This document shows, one piece after another, positions 20,545-28,603 of a DNA stretch of 31,734 nt. The position numbers were made by a program, and so were the translations under genes. Source of the DNA: Dokdonella_A sp966248875 (lineage in GTDB: Bacteria > Pseudomonadota > Gammaproteobacteria > Xanthomonadales > Rhodanobacteraceae); NCBI GenBank assembly GCA_966248875.1, contig CBINBI010000037.1, positions 1-31,734 of the forward strand, read 5' to 3'. Positions within the stretch are counted from its first letter, which is position 1. Each line of letters opens with the position of its first letter. The notes beneath the pieces were generated by a model. That model was not told where the DNA came from, searched no databases, and worked only from the letters and a program-made list of their open reading frames with translations.

Positions 20545-21846
20545 TCACTGCCCGGCTTCGGGCCGGCGATGGACGACGCCGTCCTTCATCACGAACACGG
20601 GGTTTCGCAGCGCGGCGATGGCGGTGCTCGGATCACCCTCGAACGCGGCGAGGTCTGCGCGAAGGCCGGGCGCGATGCGGCCGATGCGCGAGTCCTGGCG
20701 CAGGATCTTCGCGGCGACGTCGGTCGCGGCATGCAGCGCCTTCGCAGGCGTCATGCCGTACTTCACCATCCATTCGAGCTCGCGCGCGTTTTCGCCGTGG
20801 CGGAACACGCCGACGTCGCTGCCGTTGCCGATGATTACGTCGATTTTCAGCGCGACGCGGAACGCGCGCTCGGCTTCGCGCATGCGCGGCGTCGGCTCGC
20901 CGCCCGGCTCGTAGTGCTCGAAGTACTGGCCGATGGCGGCCACTGCGGTCAGCGTCGGCATGTACGCGACATTGCGCTGCTTCATGAGGCGCAACGTCGC
21001 CTCGCTCGCGCCGTCGCCGTGCTCGATCGTGTCGACGCCCGCCTCCACCGCCATGCGTACGCCGGCGTCGCTGCCCGCATGCGCGGCGACCGGCCGACCC
21101 ATCCGGTGCGCGGTATCGACGATCGCCTTCATCTCGTCGGCGCTCAGCGTCGGCAAGGTCTCGCCGTTCGGTCCCACGCGGTAATCCGCGTAGAACTTGA
21201 TCCAGTCCGCGCCGCGCGCCGCCTGCTCTCGCGTCGCGCGCGCGGCGTCGTCGGCGCCACTGATCGCCTGCGCGCCCTGCGGAAGATCGAGATCGGGCCG
21301 GAATCCCTTCGGGCCCGGTCCGTAGCCTGCCGTCGCGACGATCGCGCGCGTCGCGACGAAGAGGCGCGGTCCCGGAAGCCATCCTTCGTCGATCGCACGC
21401 TTGACGGACACGTCGGCGAATCCCGCGCCTTCGGTGCCGAGATCGCGCAGCGTCGTGAAGCCGGCGAGCAGCGTGGCGCGCGCGTGCTCGGCGGCTTTCA
21501 AGGTGCGGTACTCCTGCGGCTCCTTCAGCACCTGATCGTTCCAGAGCGTCTCGTCGTACGGGTGCAGGAAAAGATGCGAGTGCAGATCGATCAATCCGGG
21601 CGTCAGCGTCGCGCCCGGAAGCTCGATGCGCGTCGCACCGTCTGCATCGATCGCAGCGCGGGGACCGACGGCCGCGATCGCGCCGTCATGGACCCGCACC
21701 GCCCAGCCGGCGTGGGAAGCATCGCCCTCGGCTGTCCAGACGCGGTCGGGCAGCAGCAGCCAATCCGCTGCCGCGGCGGACATCGCAAGGCCCGACGAAA
21801 AGACCGACATCAGAATCGACAGCGCGGCTCGCATGGGACGGCTCAT
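20545..21846 (-). CDS. Secreted amidohydrolase, prolidase/imidazolonepropionase-like (433 aa)
   Basis: The protein has an N-terminal signal peptide (ILMSVFSSGLAMSAAAA, to about residue 27) and a complete amidohydrolase metal site: HSH (H89, H91) in PGLIDLHSHLF, probable bridging lysine K217 in ADWIKFYADYR, H256 in VAAHAGSD, H276 in TIEHGDG, and D344 in GNGSDVG. The C-terminal ALHAATDVAAKIL and GRIAPGLRADL segments are typical of the family. Exported members often cleave Xaa-Pro or other short peptides or N-acyl amino acids; the substrate here is not evident. The start at 21846 fits the signal peptide, although a second ATG four codons later would also work. It is divergent from lexA, with 99 bases between; a 16-bp palindrome lies 36 bases before its start. 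Confidence 0.9.
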   Translation of the reverse strand: MSRPMRAALSILMSVFSSGLAMSAAAADWLLLPDRVWTAEGDASHAGWAVRVHDGAIAAVGPRAAIDADGATRIELPGATLTPGLIDLHSHLFLHPYDETLWNDQVLKEPQEYRTLKAAEHARATLLAGFTTLRDLGTEGAGFADVSVKRAIDEGWLPGPRLFVATRAIVATAGYGPGPKGFRPDLDLPQGAQAISGADDAARATREQAARGADWIKFYADYRVGPNGETLPTLSADEMKAIVDTAHRMGRPVAAHAGSDAGVRMAVEAGVDTIEHGDGASEATLRLMKQRNVAYMPTLTAVAAIGQYFEHYEPGGEPTPRMREAERAFRVALKIDVIIGNGSDVGVFRHGENARELEWMVKYGMTPAKALHAATDVAAKILRQDSRIGRIAPGLRADLAAFEGDPSTAIAALRNPVFVMKDGVVHRRPEAGQ

Positions 21847-21881
21847 TCGTGGAAAGCGATCGAGCGTATCGGATCGGAGGC

Positions 21882-21897
21882 GAAGGTTCGAACCTTC
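21882..21897. promoter_or_regulatory. Perfect 16-bp palindrome between amidohydrolase and lexA
   Basis: GAAGGTTC-GAACCTTC is fully self-complementary with no spacer and lies in the divergent region, 30 bases from the lexA operator. The length and position fit a dimeric repressor or activator site. No T-run follows on either strand, so it is not a standard terminator. Its sequence differs from the lexA box. Confidence 0.45.
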
Positions 21898-21909
21898 AAA
21901 AAGATCCCG

Positions 21910-21947
21910 TTGCACGCCCGCCCGCCAATACGTACTATTGTACGTAT
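21910..21947 (+). promoter_or_regulatory. lexA promoter with overlapping LexA operator
   Basis: TTGCAC (21910-21915) and TACTAT (21933-21938) are 17 bases apart. The perfect palindrome ATACGTAC-TATT-GTACGTAT (21928-21947) covers the whole -10 box and the first two bases of the lexA ATG (21946-21948). Its core, GTAC-N4-GTAC, agrees with the GTAC-N4-GTGC-type operator described for LexA2 of Pseudomonas and Xanthomonas. A start site 7-8 bases after the -10 would fall on or beside the A of the ATG. Confidence 0.75.
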
Positions 21948-22587
21948 GCGAGCCGCCCTCACCCCCAACCAGCAACGCGTGCTCGACTGGATCCGGCGCT
22001 ATTTCGATCGTCACGGCCGCGCGCCCACCCTGAGAGAAATCGCGGAAAATCTTGGGCTTAGAAGTCATACCTCAGCCCAGGATTACGTCGATGCGCTGAT
22101 CCGCAAGGGCGCGCTCGAGCGTCTGCCGCATAATAAGCACGTCCACCGAGGCCTTGGCCTGCCGGACCGATCGCGGGCACCGGCGGCGACCCCACTTCCC
22201 CTCGTCGGTCGGGTCGCCGCCGGAAGCCCCATCCTCGCCGCGGAAAACATCGAAGCGCACCACGACGTCGACGCCGCCCTGTTCCACCCGCGCGCCGATT
22301 ACCTCCTGCGCGTGGTCGGCCTCAGCATGCGCGATGCCGGCATCCTCGACGGCGATCTGATCGCGGTCCACAAGAGCGACACCGCCGAGCACGGCCGCAT
22401 CGTCGTCGCGCGGCTGGACGACGAAGTCACCGTCAAGCAGCTCGAAAGGCGCAACGGCCGCGTGCGCCTGCTGCCCGCCAATCCCGATTTCGCGCCGATC
22501 GAGATCGATCCGCGCCGTCACGCGTTCGCGATCGAAGGGCTCTACGTCGGCCTGATCCGCACCAGTCCCAACGCACGACAAGGATGA
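21946..22587 (+). CDS. lexA: LexA repressor, LexA2 type (213 aa)
   Basis: LexA represses SOS genes and cuts itself when RecA is active. The N-terminal winged helix (1-70) starts MRAALTPNQQRVLDWIRRYF, with the recognition region LREIAENLGLRSHTSAQDYV; this differs from E. coli LexA and suits a GTAC-type operator. The C-terminal protease domain has the cleavage pair A92-G93 (GRVAAGSP), nucleophile S127 (GLSMRDAGI) and lysine K164 (EVTVKQLE). Length is normal. The ATG at 21946 aligns with LexA starts; no ribosome-binding site precedes it and the operator overlaps it, so the mRNA may be leaderless. It leads the imuA-imuB-dnaE2 operon, as in other bacteria with a second LexA. Confidence 0.97.
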   Translation: MRAALTPNQQRVLDWIRRYFDRHGRAPTLREIAENLGLRSHTSAQDYVDALIRKGALERLPHNKHVHRGLGLPDRSRAPAATPLPLVGRVAAGSPILAAENIEAHHDVDAALFHPRADYLLRVVGLSMRDAGILDGDLIAVHKSDTAEHGRIVVARLDDEVTVKQLERRNGRVRLLPANPDFAPIEIDPRRHAFAIEGLYVGLIRTSPNARQG

Positions 22588-22593
22588 GTCGTC

Positions 22594-23304
22594 ATGTTCA
22601 CGAGCACCTCCGAAGCGGTTGCCGCCGCCCTCGCTCCTTCCGACTTCGCGCAAGCGCCGCCGCTCGCGCGCAACCCCGCGCGCACGCCGCGTGAGGAAGC
22701 CGCGCTGGCCGAAGTGCTGCGTCATCCCGGCATCTGGCGCCGCGGCTCGGCCGCGCGCGCAAGCATCGACGCGCAGCCGACCGGCCTCGCCGAGCTCGAC
22801 GCCTGCCTCCCCGGCGGCGGCTGGCCGCGCGGCGCGCTCAGCGAAATCCTGATCGAGCACGACGGCATCGGCGAGTGCAGCCTGCTGCTGCCCGCGCTCG
22901 CGGCGATCACGCAGACGAAGCAGCGCGTCGTCTTCGTCGCGCCGCCGTACATCCCGTATCCGCCCGCGCTCGCCGCGGCCGGCGTCGACCTCTCGCACGT
23001 CGTCCACATCGGCGCCGGCGCCGCCGACACGCACTGGACGGCCGAGCAGTGCCTGCGCGCCGGCTGCTGCGGCGCCGTGCTGAGCTGGATGCCGACGACC
23101 GATTACCGCCAGCTGCGCCGCCTGCAGCTCGCCGCCGAAACGGGCGCCGCGATCGGCTTCGTGTTCCGCCCGCTCGCCGCCGCCAGGGGAACGAGCCCGG
23201 CGGCGCTGCGCGTGCAGGTCACGATTTCGAATGGTTTTTCGAAGATCGACATCTTGAAATGCCGCGGCTTGCAAAGACACGAGCTGGCATTGCGCTCGGC
23301 TTGA
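22594..23304 (+). CDS. imuA: ImuA, translesion synthesis accessory protein (236 aa)
   Basis: ImuA is a RecA-like but non-recombinase protein that works with ImuB and DnaE2 in SOS-induced mutagenic lesion bypass. The sequence shows the family start region (LPTGLAELDACLPGG-like, here TGLAELDACLPGGGWPRGAL), SEILIEHDGIGECSLLLPAL with a degenerate Walker A, VVFVAPPYIPYPPAL, and a C-terminus with SPAALRVQV and DILKCRGL. The length is typical. It starts 6 bases after lexA, with AAGGA inside the lexA 3' end as its ribosome-binding site. The frameshifted HicA gene starts 9 bases after its stop, where imuB would normally follow. Confidence 0.93.
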   Translation: MFTSTSEAVAAALAPSDFAQAPPLARNPARTPREEAALAEVLRHPGIWRRGSAARASIDAQPTGLAELDACLPGGGWPRGALSEILIEHDGIGECSLLLPALAAITQTKQRVVFVAPPYIPYPPALAAAGVDLSHVVHIGAGAADTHWTAEQCLRAGCCGAVLSWMPTTDYRQLRRLQLAAETGAAIGFVFRPLAAARGTSPAALRVQVTISNGFSKIDILKCRGLQRHELALRSA

Positions 23305-23313
23305 CGCGCAATC

Positions 23314-23497
23314 ATGAAAATGAGGGATCTCATCGCCTTGCTGGAATCCCAGGGATGGTTCCAGCGCGTCAGAAAGGCAGTCACCGGCAGTTTGACATCG
23401 CTGGAAGAAGGACACGATCACCGTTTCCGGCAAACCGAGCGTCGATATTCCCGTCGGCACTCTTCTCAGTATCTTGAAACAGGCCGGCCTCAAGTAG
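23314..23497 (+). pseudogene. hicA: Frameshifted HicA-type mRNA interferase toxin
   Basis: Three pieces of one HicA protein lie in three frames. Bases 23314-23364 encode MKMRDLIALLESQGWFQ. Bases 23367-23399 encode RQKGSHRQFDI, which includes the catalytic-histidine region G-S-H. Bases 23396-23494 encode HRWKKDTITV ... LLSILKQAGLK, ending at TAG 23495-23497. Together they give the normal HicA length of about 60 residues. HicA cuts mRNA and is held inactive by HicB. Two indels of one or two bases inactivate it here. It sits in the SOS operon between imuA and imuB, same strand, 9 bases after imuA. Confidence 0.85.
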
Positions 23498-23510
23498 GAG
23501 TATTTCACCC

Positions 23511-23719
23511 ATGCGCTACATGGTTGTCATCGAGCAGGGACCGGACAGTTTCGGCGCCTACGTTCCCGATCTGCCGGCATTGCCACGGCGCAAACGCGCG
23601 AGGAAGTCCTGCGTCTGATCCGCGAAGCCATCGAGTTCCATCTCGAAGGTCTCAAGGACGAAGGCGTTTCGTTGCCGCAGCCGCACTCGTTCAGCGAGTT
23701 CGTCGAAGTGCGCGCCTGA
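23511..23719 (+). pseudogene. hicB: Frameshifted HicB-type antitoxin
   Basis: From ATG 23511 the frame encodes MRYMVVIEQGPDSFGAYVPD followed by LP, the classic HicB start. It then shifts at about 23576 to a second frame encoding GIATAQTREEVLRLIREAIE, then FHLEGLKDEG and on to the stop at 23717-23719. The site usually reads DLPGC plus a few residues before the TREE segment, so a short out-of-frame deletion seems to have occurred. Intact, it would be a 70-aa short HicB, the partner of the broken HicA 13 bases upstream. It is followed by a 48-base gap to imuB. Confidence 0.85.
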
Positions 23720-23767
23720 CCGCGCTGCGGTCGATTCCCGGAATTCCTTAGCCTTCTCGGAGCCGCG

Positions 23768-25234
23768 ATGCTCTGGGCCTGCCTCCGCTTTCCCCGACTT
23801 GCGCTCGAAGCCGTTTGCGGCAATGCCGGCGCCTCGTGGCGTGCGCCCACGGCCCTCATCGACGGCCCGCAGCAGCGCCGCTGCGTCGTCCTCGCCGACG
23901 ACGAAGCGCAGAAAACCGGCGTGCGCAGCGGGCAATCGCTGGCGGCAGCGCAGGCGCTCTGCCCCACGCTGTCGACGAGTCCGCGCGATCCGGCCGCGGA
24001 GCGGCAGACGCTCGCGTCGATCGCAGCCTTCGCCTATCGCTTCAGCGCGGATGTCAGCATCAGGGATCCCGATGCGGTATTTCTCGAGATCGGCGCCAGC
24101 CTGAAGCTGTTCGGCAGCCTTGCGCCGCTCCTGCGACGGCTTCGCTGCGAAGTCGCCGCGTTCGGATTCGAGTGCTCGATGGCCGTGGCACCGACGGCCA
24201 CGGCCGCGCGCGTGCTCGCCGCGCACGCCGACGGCATCGCGATTCCCGGCATCGCCCCGCTCGCCAACGCGCTCGGCGCGGTGCCGCTGGCCCTCGGCGG
24301 ATTCGACGGCGACACGGTCGCCGCGCTGAGCGGCATGGGCTTCCGGACCCTGGGCGATCTCTTCCGTCTGCCGCGCGCCGAGCTCGCCCGCCGCGTCGGG
24401 CAGGATTCGCTCGATCATCTCGATCGCATGCGCGGCTTCGCCCCCGAAAGCCTGCCGCGCTTCCGTCCGGCGGACCGCTTCGAACGCCGCATCGAGTTTC
24501 CATGCGGCATCGAATCCAGCGCGGCGCTCGCGTTTCCGCTGCAGCGGCTGATCCGCGAGCTGGCGGTCTTTCTCGTCGCCCGCGACGGCGGCGTGCAGCG
24601 CTTCTCGCTGGTGCTCGCGCACGAGCGCGGCGCGACGACGCGTGTCGATGTCGGCCTGCTCGCTCCGCAGCGTGATGCGGCGTCATTGTTCGAGCTTGCG
24701 CGCGCGCGGCTCGAACGCATCGAGCTGCCGGCGCCGGTCCATGCGCTGAGTCTGCGCGCCGACGATCTGCCGCCGCTCTGCCCGCTGCATCGCGACCTGT
24801 TCGATGCCGGCCGCCGTGAAGCGCTCGACTGGCCGGCGCTGGCCGAACGCCTGCGCGCGCGCCTCGGCGATAGCGCTCTGCATGGCCTTCGCTGCGTCGC
24901 CGATCACCGGCCGGCTCGCGCCTGGCGCTTCACTTCGCTCGCCGAAAGTCCACGCGATTCCGGCGATTCTTCGGAAAAGGCCTCCGACGATCCCGCGGTC
25001 GTCGGCATCCGCAAGCCGGTCCGGCCCTTCTGGCTGCTCGAACGGCTGATCCGCCTGCCCGCCGCGCCGACCCGCGTGCTGGCCGGGCCCGAGCGCATCG
25101 AAAGCGGCTGGTGGGACGATCACGACAACGTGCGCGATTACTACGTGATCGAGACGCACCTCGGCCAGCGCGCATGGGCATTCGTGCCCGCCGGCTCGGC
25201 CAGCGGCTGGATGCTGCACGGCTGGTTCGCATGA
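23768..25234 (+). CDS. imuB: ImuB, catalytically inactive Y-family polymerase-like hub of the mutasome (488 aa)
   Basis: ImuB connects ImuA, the DnaE2 polymerase and the beta clamp in SOS mutagenesis. The N-terminal palm/fingers region is Y-family-like (RFSADVSIRDPDAVFLEIGA at 91-110; ECSMAVAPTATAARVLA) but lacks the catalytic acids: the first motif is RFPRLALEAV rather than D-x-D, and the DE pair is absent, as is normal for ImuB. GFRTLGDLFRLPRAEL marks the thumb/HhH region. Where other ImuB proteins have a QxxLF-type clamp motif before the ERLRARLG segment, this one reads HRDLF (341-345). CGGAG precedes the ATG; the stop overlaps dnaE2 (ATGA). The hicAB remnant separates it from imuA. Confidence 0.93.
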   Translation: MLWACLRFPRLALEAVCGNAGASWRAPTALIDGPQQRRCVVLADDEAQKTGVRSGQSLAAAQALCPTLSTSPRDPAAERQTLASIAAFAYRFSADVSIRDPDAVFLEIGASLKLFGSLAPLLRRLRCEVAAFGFECSMAVAPTATAARVLAAHADGIAIPGIAPLANALGAVPLALGGFDGDTVAALSGMGFRTLGDLFRLPRAELARRVGQDSLDHLDRMRGFAPESLPRFRPADRFERRIEFPCGIESSAALAFPLQRLIRELAVFLVARDGGVQRFSLVLAHERGATTRVDVGLLAPQRDAASLFELARARLERIELPAPVHALSLRADDLPPLCPLHRDLFDAGRREALDWPALAERLRARLGDSALHGLRCVADHRPARAWRFTSLAESPRDSGDSSEKASDDPAVVGIRKPVRPFWLLERLIRLPAAPTRVLAGPERIESGWWDDHDNVRDYYVIETHLGQRAWAFVPAGSASGWMLHGWFA

Positions 25235-28200
25235 TGACCACGCCACGCAAACGGCCGCGGAAGCTGCGCAAGCCGATCGAGCCCGATCTGCCCGGCGCCC
25301 ACGACGACGATCCGCGCAGCGCCCTGGCGCGCGAGCGGCGAAGGCATCGCGACCGGCACGATGCGCCGGGCATGCAAGGCGATACGCACGATGCGGACCG
25401 TGGAAACAGAGGCTTCGAGTCCGCAGACAAAGCGGACGCCGACACGTCATCCGCGCCCCGCTACGCCGAGCTGCACTGCCTCTCGAATTTCTCGTTCCAG
25501 CGCGGCGCGTCGAGCGCGAGCGAGCTGTTCGAGCGCGCGAAAGCGCTCGGCTATGCTGCGCTCGCGATCACCGACGAGTGCTCGCTGGCCGGCATCGTGC
25601 GTGCGTTGGAGGCCTCGCGCGAGACGAAGCTGAAGCTCATCGTCGGCACCGAAGTGCGGCTCGTCGACGGCCCGAAGCTGGTTCTGCTCGCGATGAGCCG
25701 CGAAGGCTATTCCGACATCTGCCGGCTCATCACGACGGGATGCCGCCGCAGCGAGAAAGGCGAATACCACCTCACCCGCGCCGACGCGGAGCTGCTCGGC
25801 ACCGGCGTGGCCGTGCTCTGGGTGCCGGATGCGGACCCGCACGCGCCATCCGCGAAATCCGCGAAGCGCCGGGCGAAGATCCGCGCCGAAGCAGCCTCGT
25901 GCCTCGACGAGCACGGCGCGTGGATCGCCGGCCGTTTCGCCGGGCGCGCATGGATCACCGCGGAGCTGCACCGCGGCCCGGACGACCGCGCGCAGCTCGC
26001 GCGGCTCTGCCGGCTCGGCCAGCGCCACGGCCTGCCGCTCGTCGCCGCCGGCGACGTGCACATGCACGTGCGCGCAAGGCGCGCGCTGCAGGACGTCATG
26101 ACCGCGATCCGGCTCGGCACGACGGTCGCCGAGGCCGGCCACGCGCTGTTTCCGAACGGCGAGCGGCATCTGCGCCGCGTCGCCGATCTCGAATCGCTGT
26201 ATCCGCCGGAGCTGCTCGCGGAAACGCTGCGCATCGCCGCGCTCTGCACGTTCGACATGGACGAAGGCCTCGGCTACCAGTATCCGCACGAGATCGTGCC
26301 GCCGGGCATGAGCGCGCCGGAGTATCTGCGCCAGTTGACCTTCGAAGGCGCCTTCCGGCGGTTTCCGCAGGGCATCTCGCAGAAGCTCCGCGCGACGCTC
26401 GAGAAGGAGCTCGCGCTGATCCATCGCAAGGGTTACGAAGCGTTCTTCCTCACTGTCTACGACATCGTGCGCTGGGCCAGGGAGCACGGGATTCTCTGCC
26501 AGGGCCGCGGCTCGTCGGCGAACTCCGCGGTCTGTTTCTGCCTCGGCATCACCGCCGTCAATCCCGAGGAAGGCCATCTCCTGTTCGAGCGCTTCCTTTC
26601 CGACGAGCGCGACGAGCCGCCCGACATCGACGTCGACTTCGAGCACGAGCGGCGCGAGGAAGTCATCCAGTACGTGTACCGCAAGTACGGCCGCGCGCGC
26701 ACCGCGCTGGCGGCGACGGTGATCAGCTATCGCGGAAAGAGCGCCATCCGCGACGTCGGCAAGGCGCTCGGCCTGCCGGCCGACCAGCTCGATGTCCTTG
26801 CCGCGATGTTCTCGCGCATCCGCAGCGGGAAGTCGCGGGACGCCTCGCTGCGCGAGCGCGGCTTCGATCCGTCGAGCCCCGTGCTGGCCAGGCTGTTCGC
26901 GCTGACCGAAGACCTGATCGGATTTCCGCGCCATCTCTCGCAGCACGTCGGCGGCTTCGTGATCTCCGAGCATCCGCTGTACACGCTGGTGCCGGTCGAG
27001 AACGCCGCGATGCCGGACCGCACGATCATCCAGTGGGACAAGGACGATCTCGAGACGATGAAGCTGCTCAAGGTCGACTGCCTCGCGCTCGGCATGCTGA
27101 CCTGCCTTCGCAAGTGCTTCGATCTCCTGCGCGTCCACAAGGGCATTGCGCTCGATCTCGCCGGCGTTCCCTCCGAAGACGAGGCCACCTACCGGATGAT
27201 CCGCAGGGCGGACACCGTCGGCGTGTTCCAGATCGAGTCGCGTGCGCAGATGTCGATGCTGCCGCGGCTCAGGCCCGCCACGTTCTACGATCTCGTCATC
27301 GAAGTCGCGATCGTGCGTCCCGGCCCGATCCAGGGCGGCATGGTGCATCCCTACCTCAGGAACCGGAACGCGCCAAAAAGCGTCGTCTACGAATCCGAGG
27401 CGATCAGGGACGTGCTCGGGCGCACGCTCGGCGTGCCGATCTTCCAGGAACAGGTCATGGAGCTTCTGCGCGTCGCCGCGGATTTCACGCCGGGCGAGGC
27501 CGACCAGTTGCGCCGCTCGATGGCCGCGTGGCGGCGCAAGGGCGGCCTCGGGCATTTCCAGCAGCGCATCTTCGACGGCATGAAGAAGAACGGCTACTCG
27601 CGCGAGTTCGCCCAGCGGATCTTCAGCCAGATCCAGGGCTTCGGCGAGTACGGATTCCCCGAATCGCACTCGTACAGCTTCGCCCTGCTCGCCTACGTCT
27701 CATCCTGGCTCAAGTGCCATCACCCGGAAGCGTTCACGTGCGCGCTGCTGAACTCGCAGCCGATGGGCTTCTATCAACCTTCGCAACTGATCCAGGACGC
27801 ACAGCGCCACGGCGTGCGCGTCCTGCCGGCGGATGTCGTGTGCAGCGGCTGGGACAACGCGCTGGAGCGCGACGGCGACGGCACGCTTGCGCTGCGCATG
27901 GGCCTGCGCCAGATCCGCGGCCTCTCCGAAGACCTTGCCGCCCGTCTCGTCGCCGCGCGCGAGGAAGCGCCGTTCGCGGACGTCGCCGACATGACGCGCC
28001 GTGCGCGCGTCAACGCCGGCGAGCGCGCGCGCCTCGCCGACGCCGGCGCGCTGCAAAGCCTCAGCGGACATCGCTATCGCGCGCGCTGGGACAGCGCCGG
28101 TGCGGAAGTGACGACGCCGATGCTGACGAAGGCCGCCATCCGCGAGCGCCGCGTCGCGCTGCGCCGGCCTTCGCTGCGCGAGGACGTGATGACCGATTAC

Positions 28201-28593
28201 AGGACGCTCGGCCTCTCGCTGCAGCACCATCCGCTGTCGCTGGTGCGGGCGGAGCTGGCGCGGCGGCGCGTGTCGCCGGCGAGGGTCACGCTCGACGCCG
28301 GTCATCACGGCCGCCGCCTGCGCTGCGCGGGCCTCGTCACCGTGCGCCAGCACCCCGGCACGGCGAAAGGCGTCACCTTCGTCACGCTCGAGGACGAGAC
28401 GGGCCAGGTCAATGTCGTGGTCTGGCGCGCGCTGGCCGAGCGGCAGCACCGCGTCCTGCTCGAATCGGTGGTGATGTGCGTGGACGGCGTGCTCGAAGCC
28501 AGCGACGGCGTGCACCACCTCATCGCTCACCGGCTGCACGACTACAGCGCGCTGCTGCCCGAGCTTTCGTTCGCATCGCGGAATTTCCACTGA
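25231..28593 (+). CDS. dnaE2: Error-prone DNA polymerase DnaE2/ImuC (1120 aa)
   Basis: This is the C-family polymerase that performs SOS translesion synthesis with ImuA/ImuB. The PHP domain begins near residue 77 (YAELHCLSNFSFQRGASSAS). The polymerase core has CQGRGSSANSAVCFCLGI, the catalytic acid motif PDIDVDF (464-470), HVGGFVISEHPLY, and FGEYGFPESHSYSFALLAY. The C-terminal OB fold includes GVTFVTLEDETGQVNVVVW. The start ATG at 25231 overlaps the imuB stop. The first 76 residues are a highly charged extension (TTPRKRPRKLRKPIEPDL and on) not usual for DnaE2, which normally begins close to the YAELHC motif. An internal ATG at 25372 would shorten it; coupling to imuB favours 25231. Confidence 0.96.
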   Translation: MMTTPRKRPRKLRKPIEPDLPGAHDDDPRSALARERRRHRDRHDAPGMQGDTHDADRGNRGFESADKADADTSSAPRYAELHCLSNFSFQRGASSASELFERAKALGYAALAITDECSLAGIVRALEASRETKLKLIVGTEVRLVDGPKLVLLAMSREGYSDICRLITTGCRRSEKGEYHLTRADAELLGTGVAVLWVPDADPHAPSAKSAKRRAKIRAEAASCLDEHGAWIAGRFAGRAWITAELHRGPDDRAQLARLCRLGQRHGLPLVAAGDVHMHVRARRALQDVMTAIRLGTTVAEAGHALFPNGERHLRRVADLESLYPPELLAETLRIAALCTFDMDEGLGYQYPHEIVPPGMSAPEYLRQLTFEGAFRRFPQGISQKLRATLEKELALIHRKGYEAFFLTVYDIVRWAREHGILCQGRGSSANSAVCFCLGITAVNPEEGHLLFERFLSDERDEPPDIDVDFEHERREEVIQYVYRKYGRARTALAATVISYRGKSAIRDVGKALGLPADQLDVLAAMFSRIRSGKSRDASLRERGFDPSSPVLARLFALTEDLIGFPRHLSQHVGGFVISEHPLYTLVPVENAAMPDRTIIQWDKDDLETMKLLKVDCLALGMLTCLRKCFDLLRVHKGIALDLAGVPSEDEATYRMIRRADTVGVFQIESRAQMSMLPRLRPATFYDLVIEVAIVRPGPIQGGMVHPYLRNRNAPKSVVYESEAIRDVLGRTLGVPIFQEQVMELLRVAADFTPGEADQLRRSMAAWRRKGGLGHFQQRIFDGMKKNGYSREFAQRIFSQIQGFGEYGFPESHSYSFALLAYVSSWLKCHHPEAFTCALLNSQPMGFYQPSQLIQDAQRHGVRVLPADVVCSGWDNALERDGDGTLALRMGLRQIRGLSEDLAARLVAAREEAPFADVADMTRRARVNAGERARLADAGALQSLSGHRYRARWDSAGAEVTTPMLTKAAIRERRVALRRPSLREDVMTDYRTLGLSLQHHPLSLVRAELARRRVSPARVTLDAGHHGRRLRCAGLVTVRQHPGTAKGVTFVTLEDETGQVNVVVWRALAERQHRVLLESVVMCVDGVLEASDGVHHLIAHRLHDYSALLPELSFASRNFH

Positions 28594-28603
28594 CCATGCG
28601 CTT

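Noticed and set aside
21882..21897. The 16-bp palindrome as a second SOS box
   Set aside because: It lacks GTAC-N4-GTAC spacing and does not match the lexA operator; the GAAC/GTTC order also differs from the Gram-positive SOS box, so LexA binding is not supported.
22594..23304. imuA as possibly truncated by the HicAB insertion
   Set aside because: The protein has normal length and retains the expected C-terminal SPAALR and KCRGL segments, so it appears intact.
25447..27669. Minus-strand 740-codon frame opposite dnaE2
   Set aside because: Antisense shadow of a clearly conserved polymerase; no domain or ribosome-binding site.
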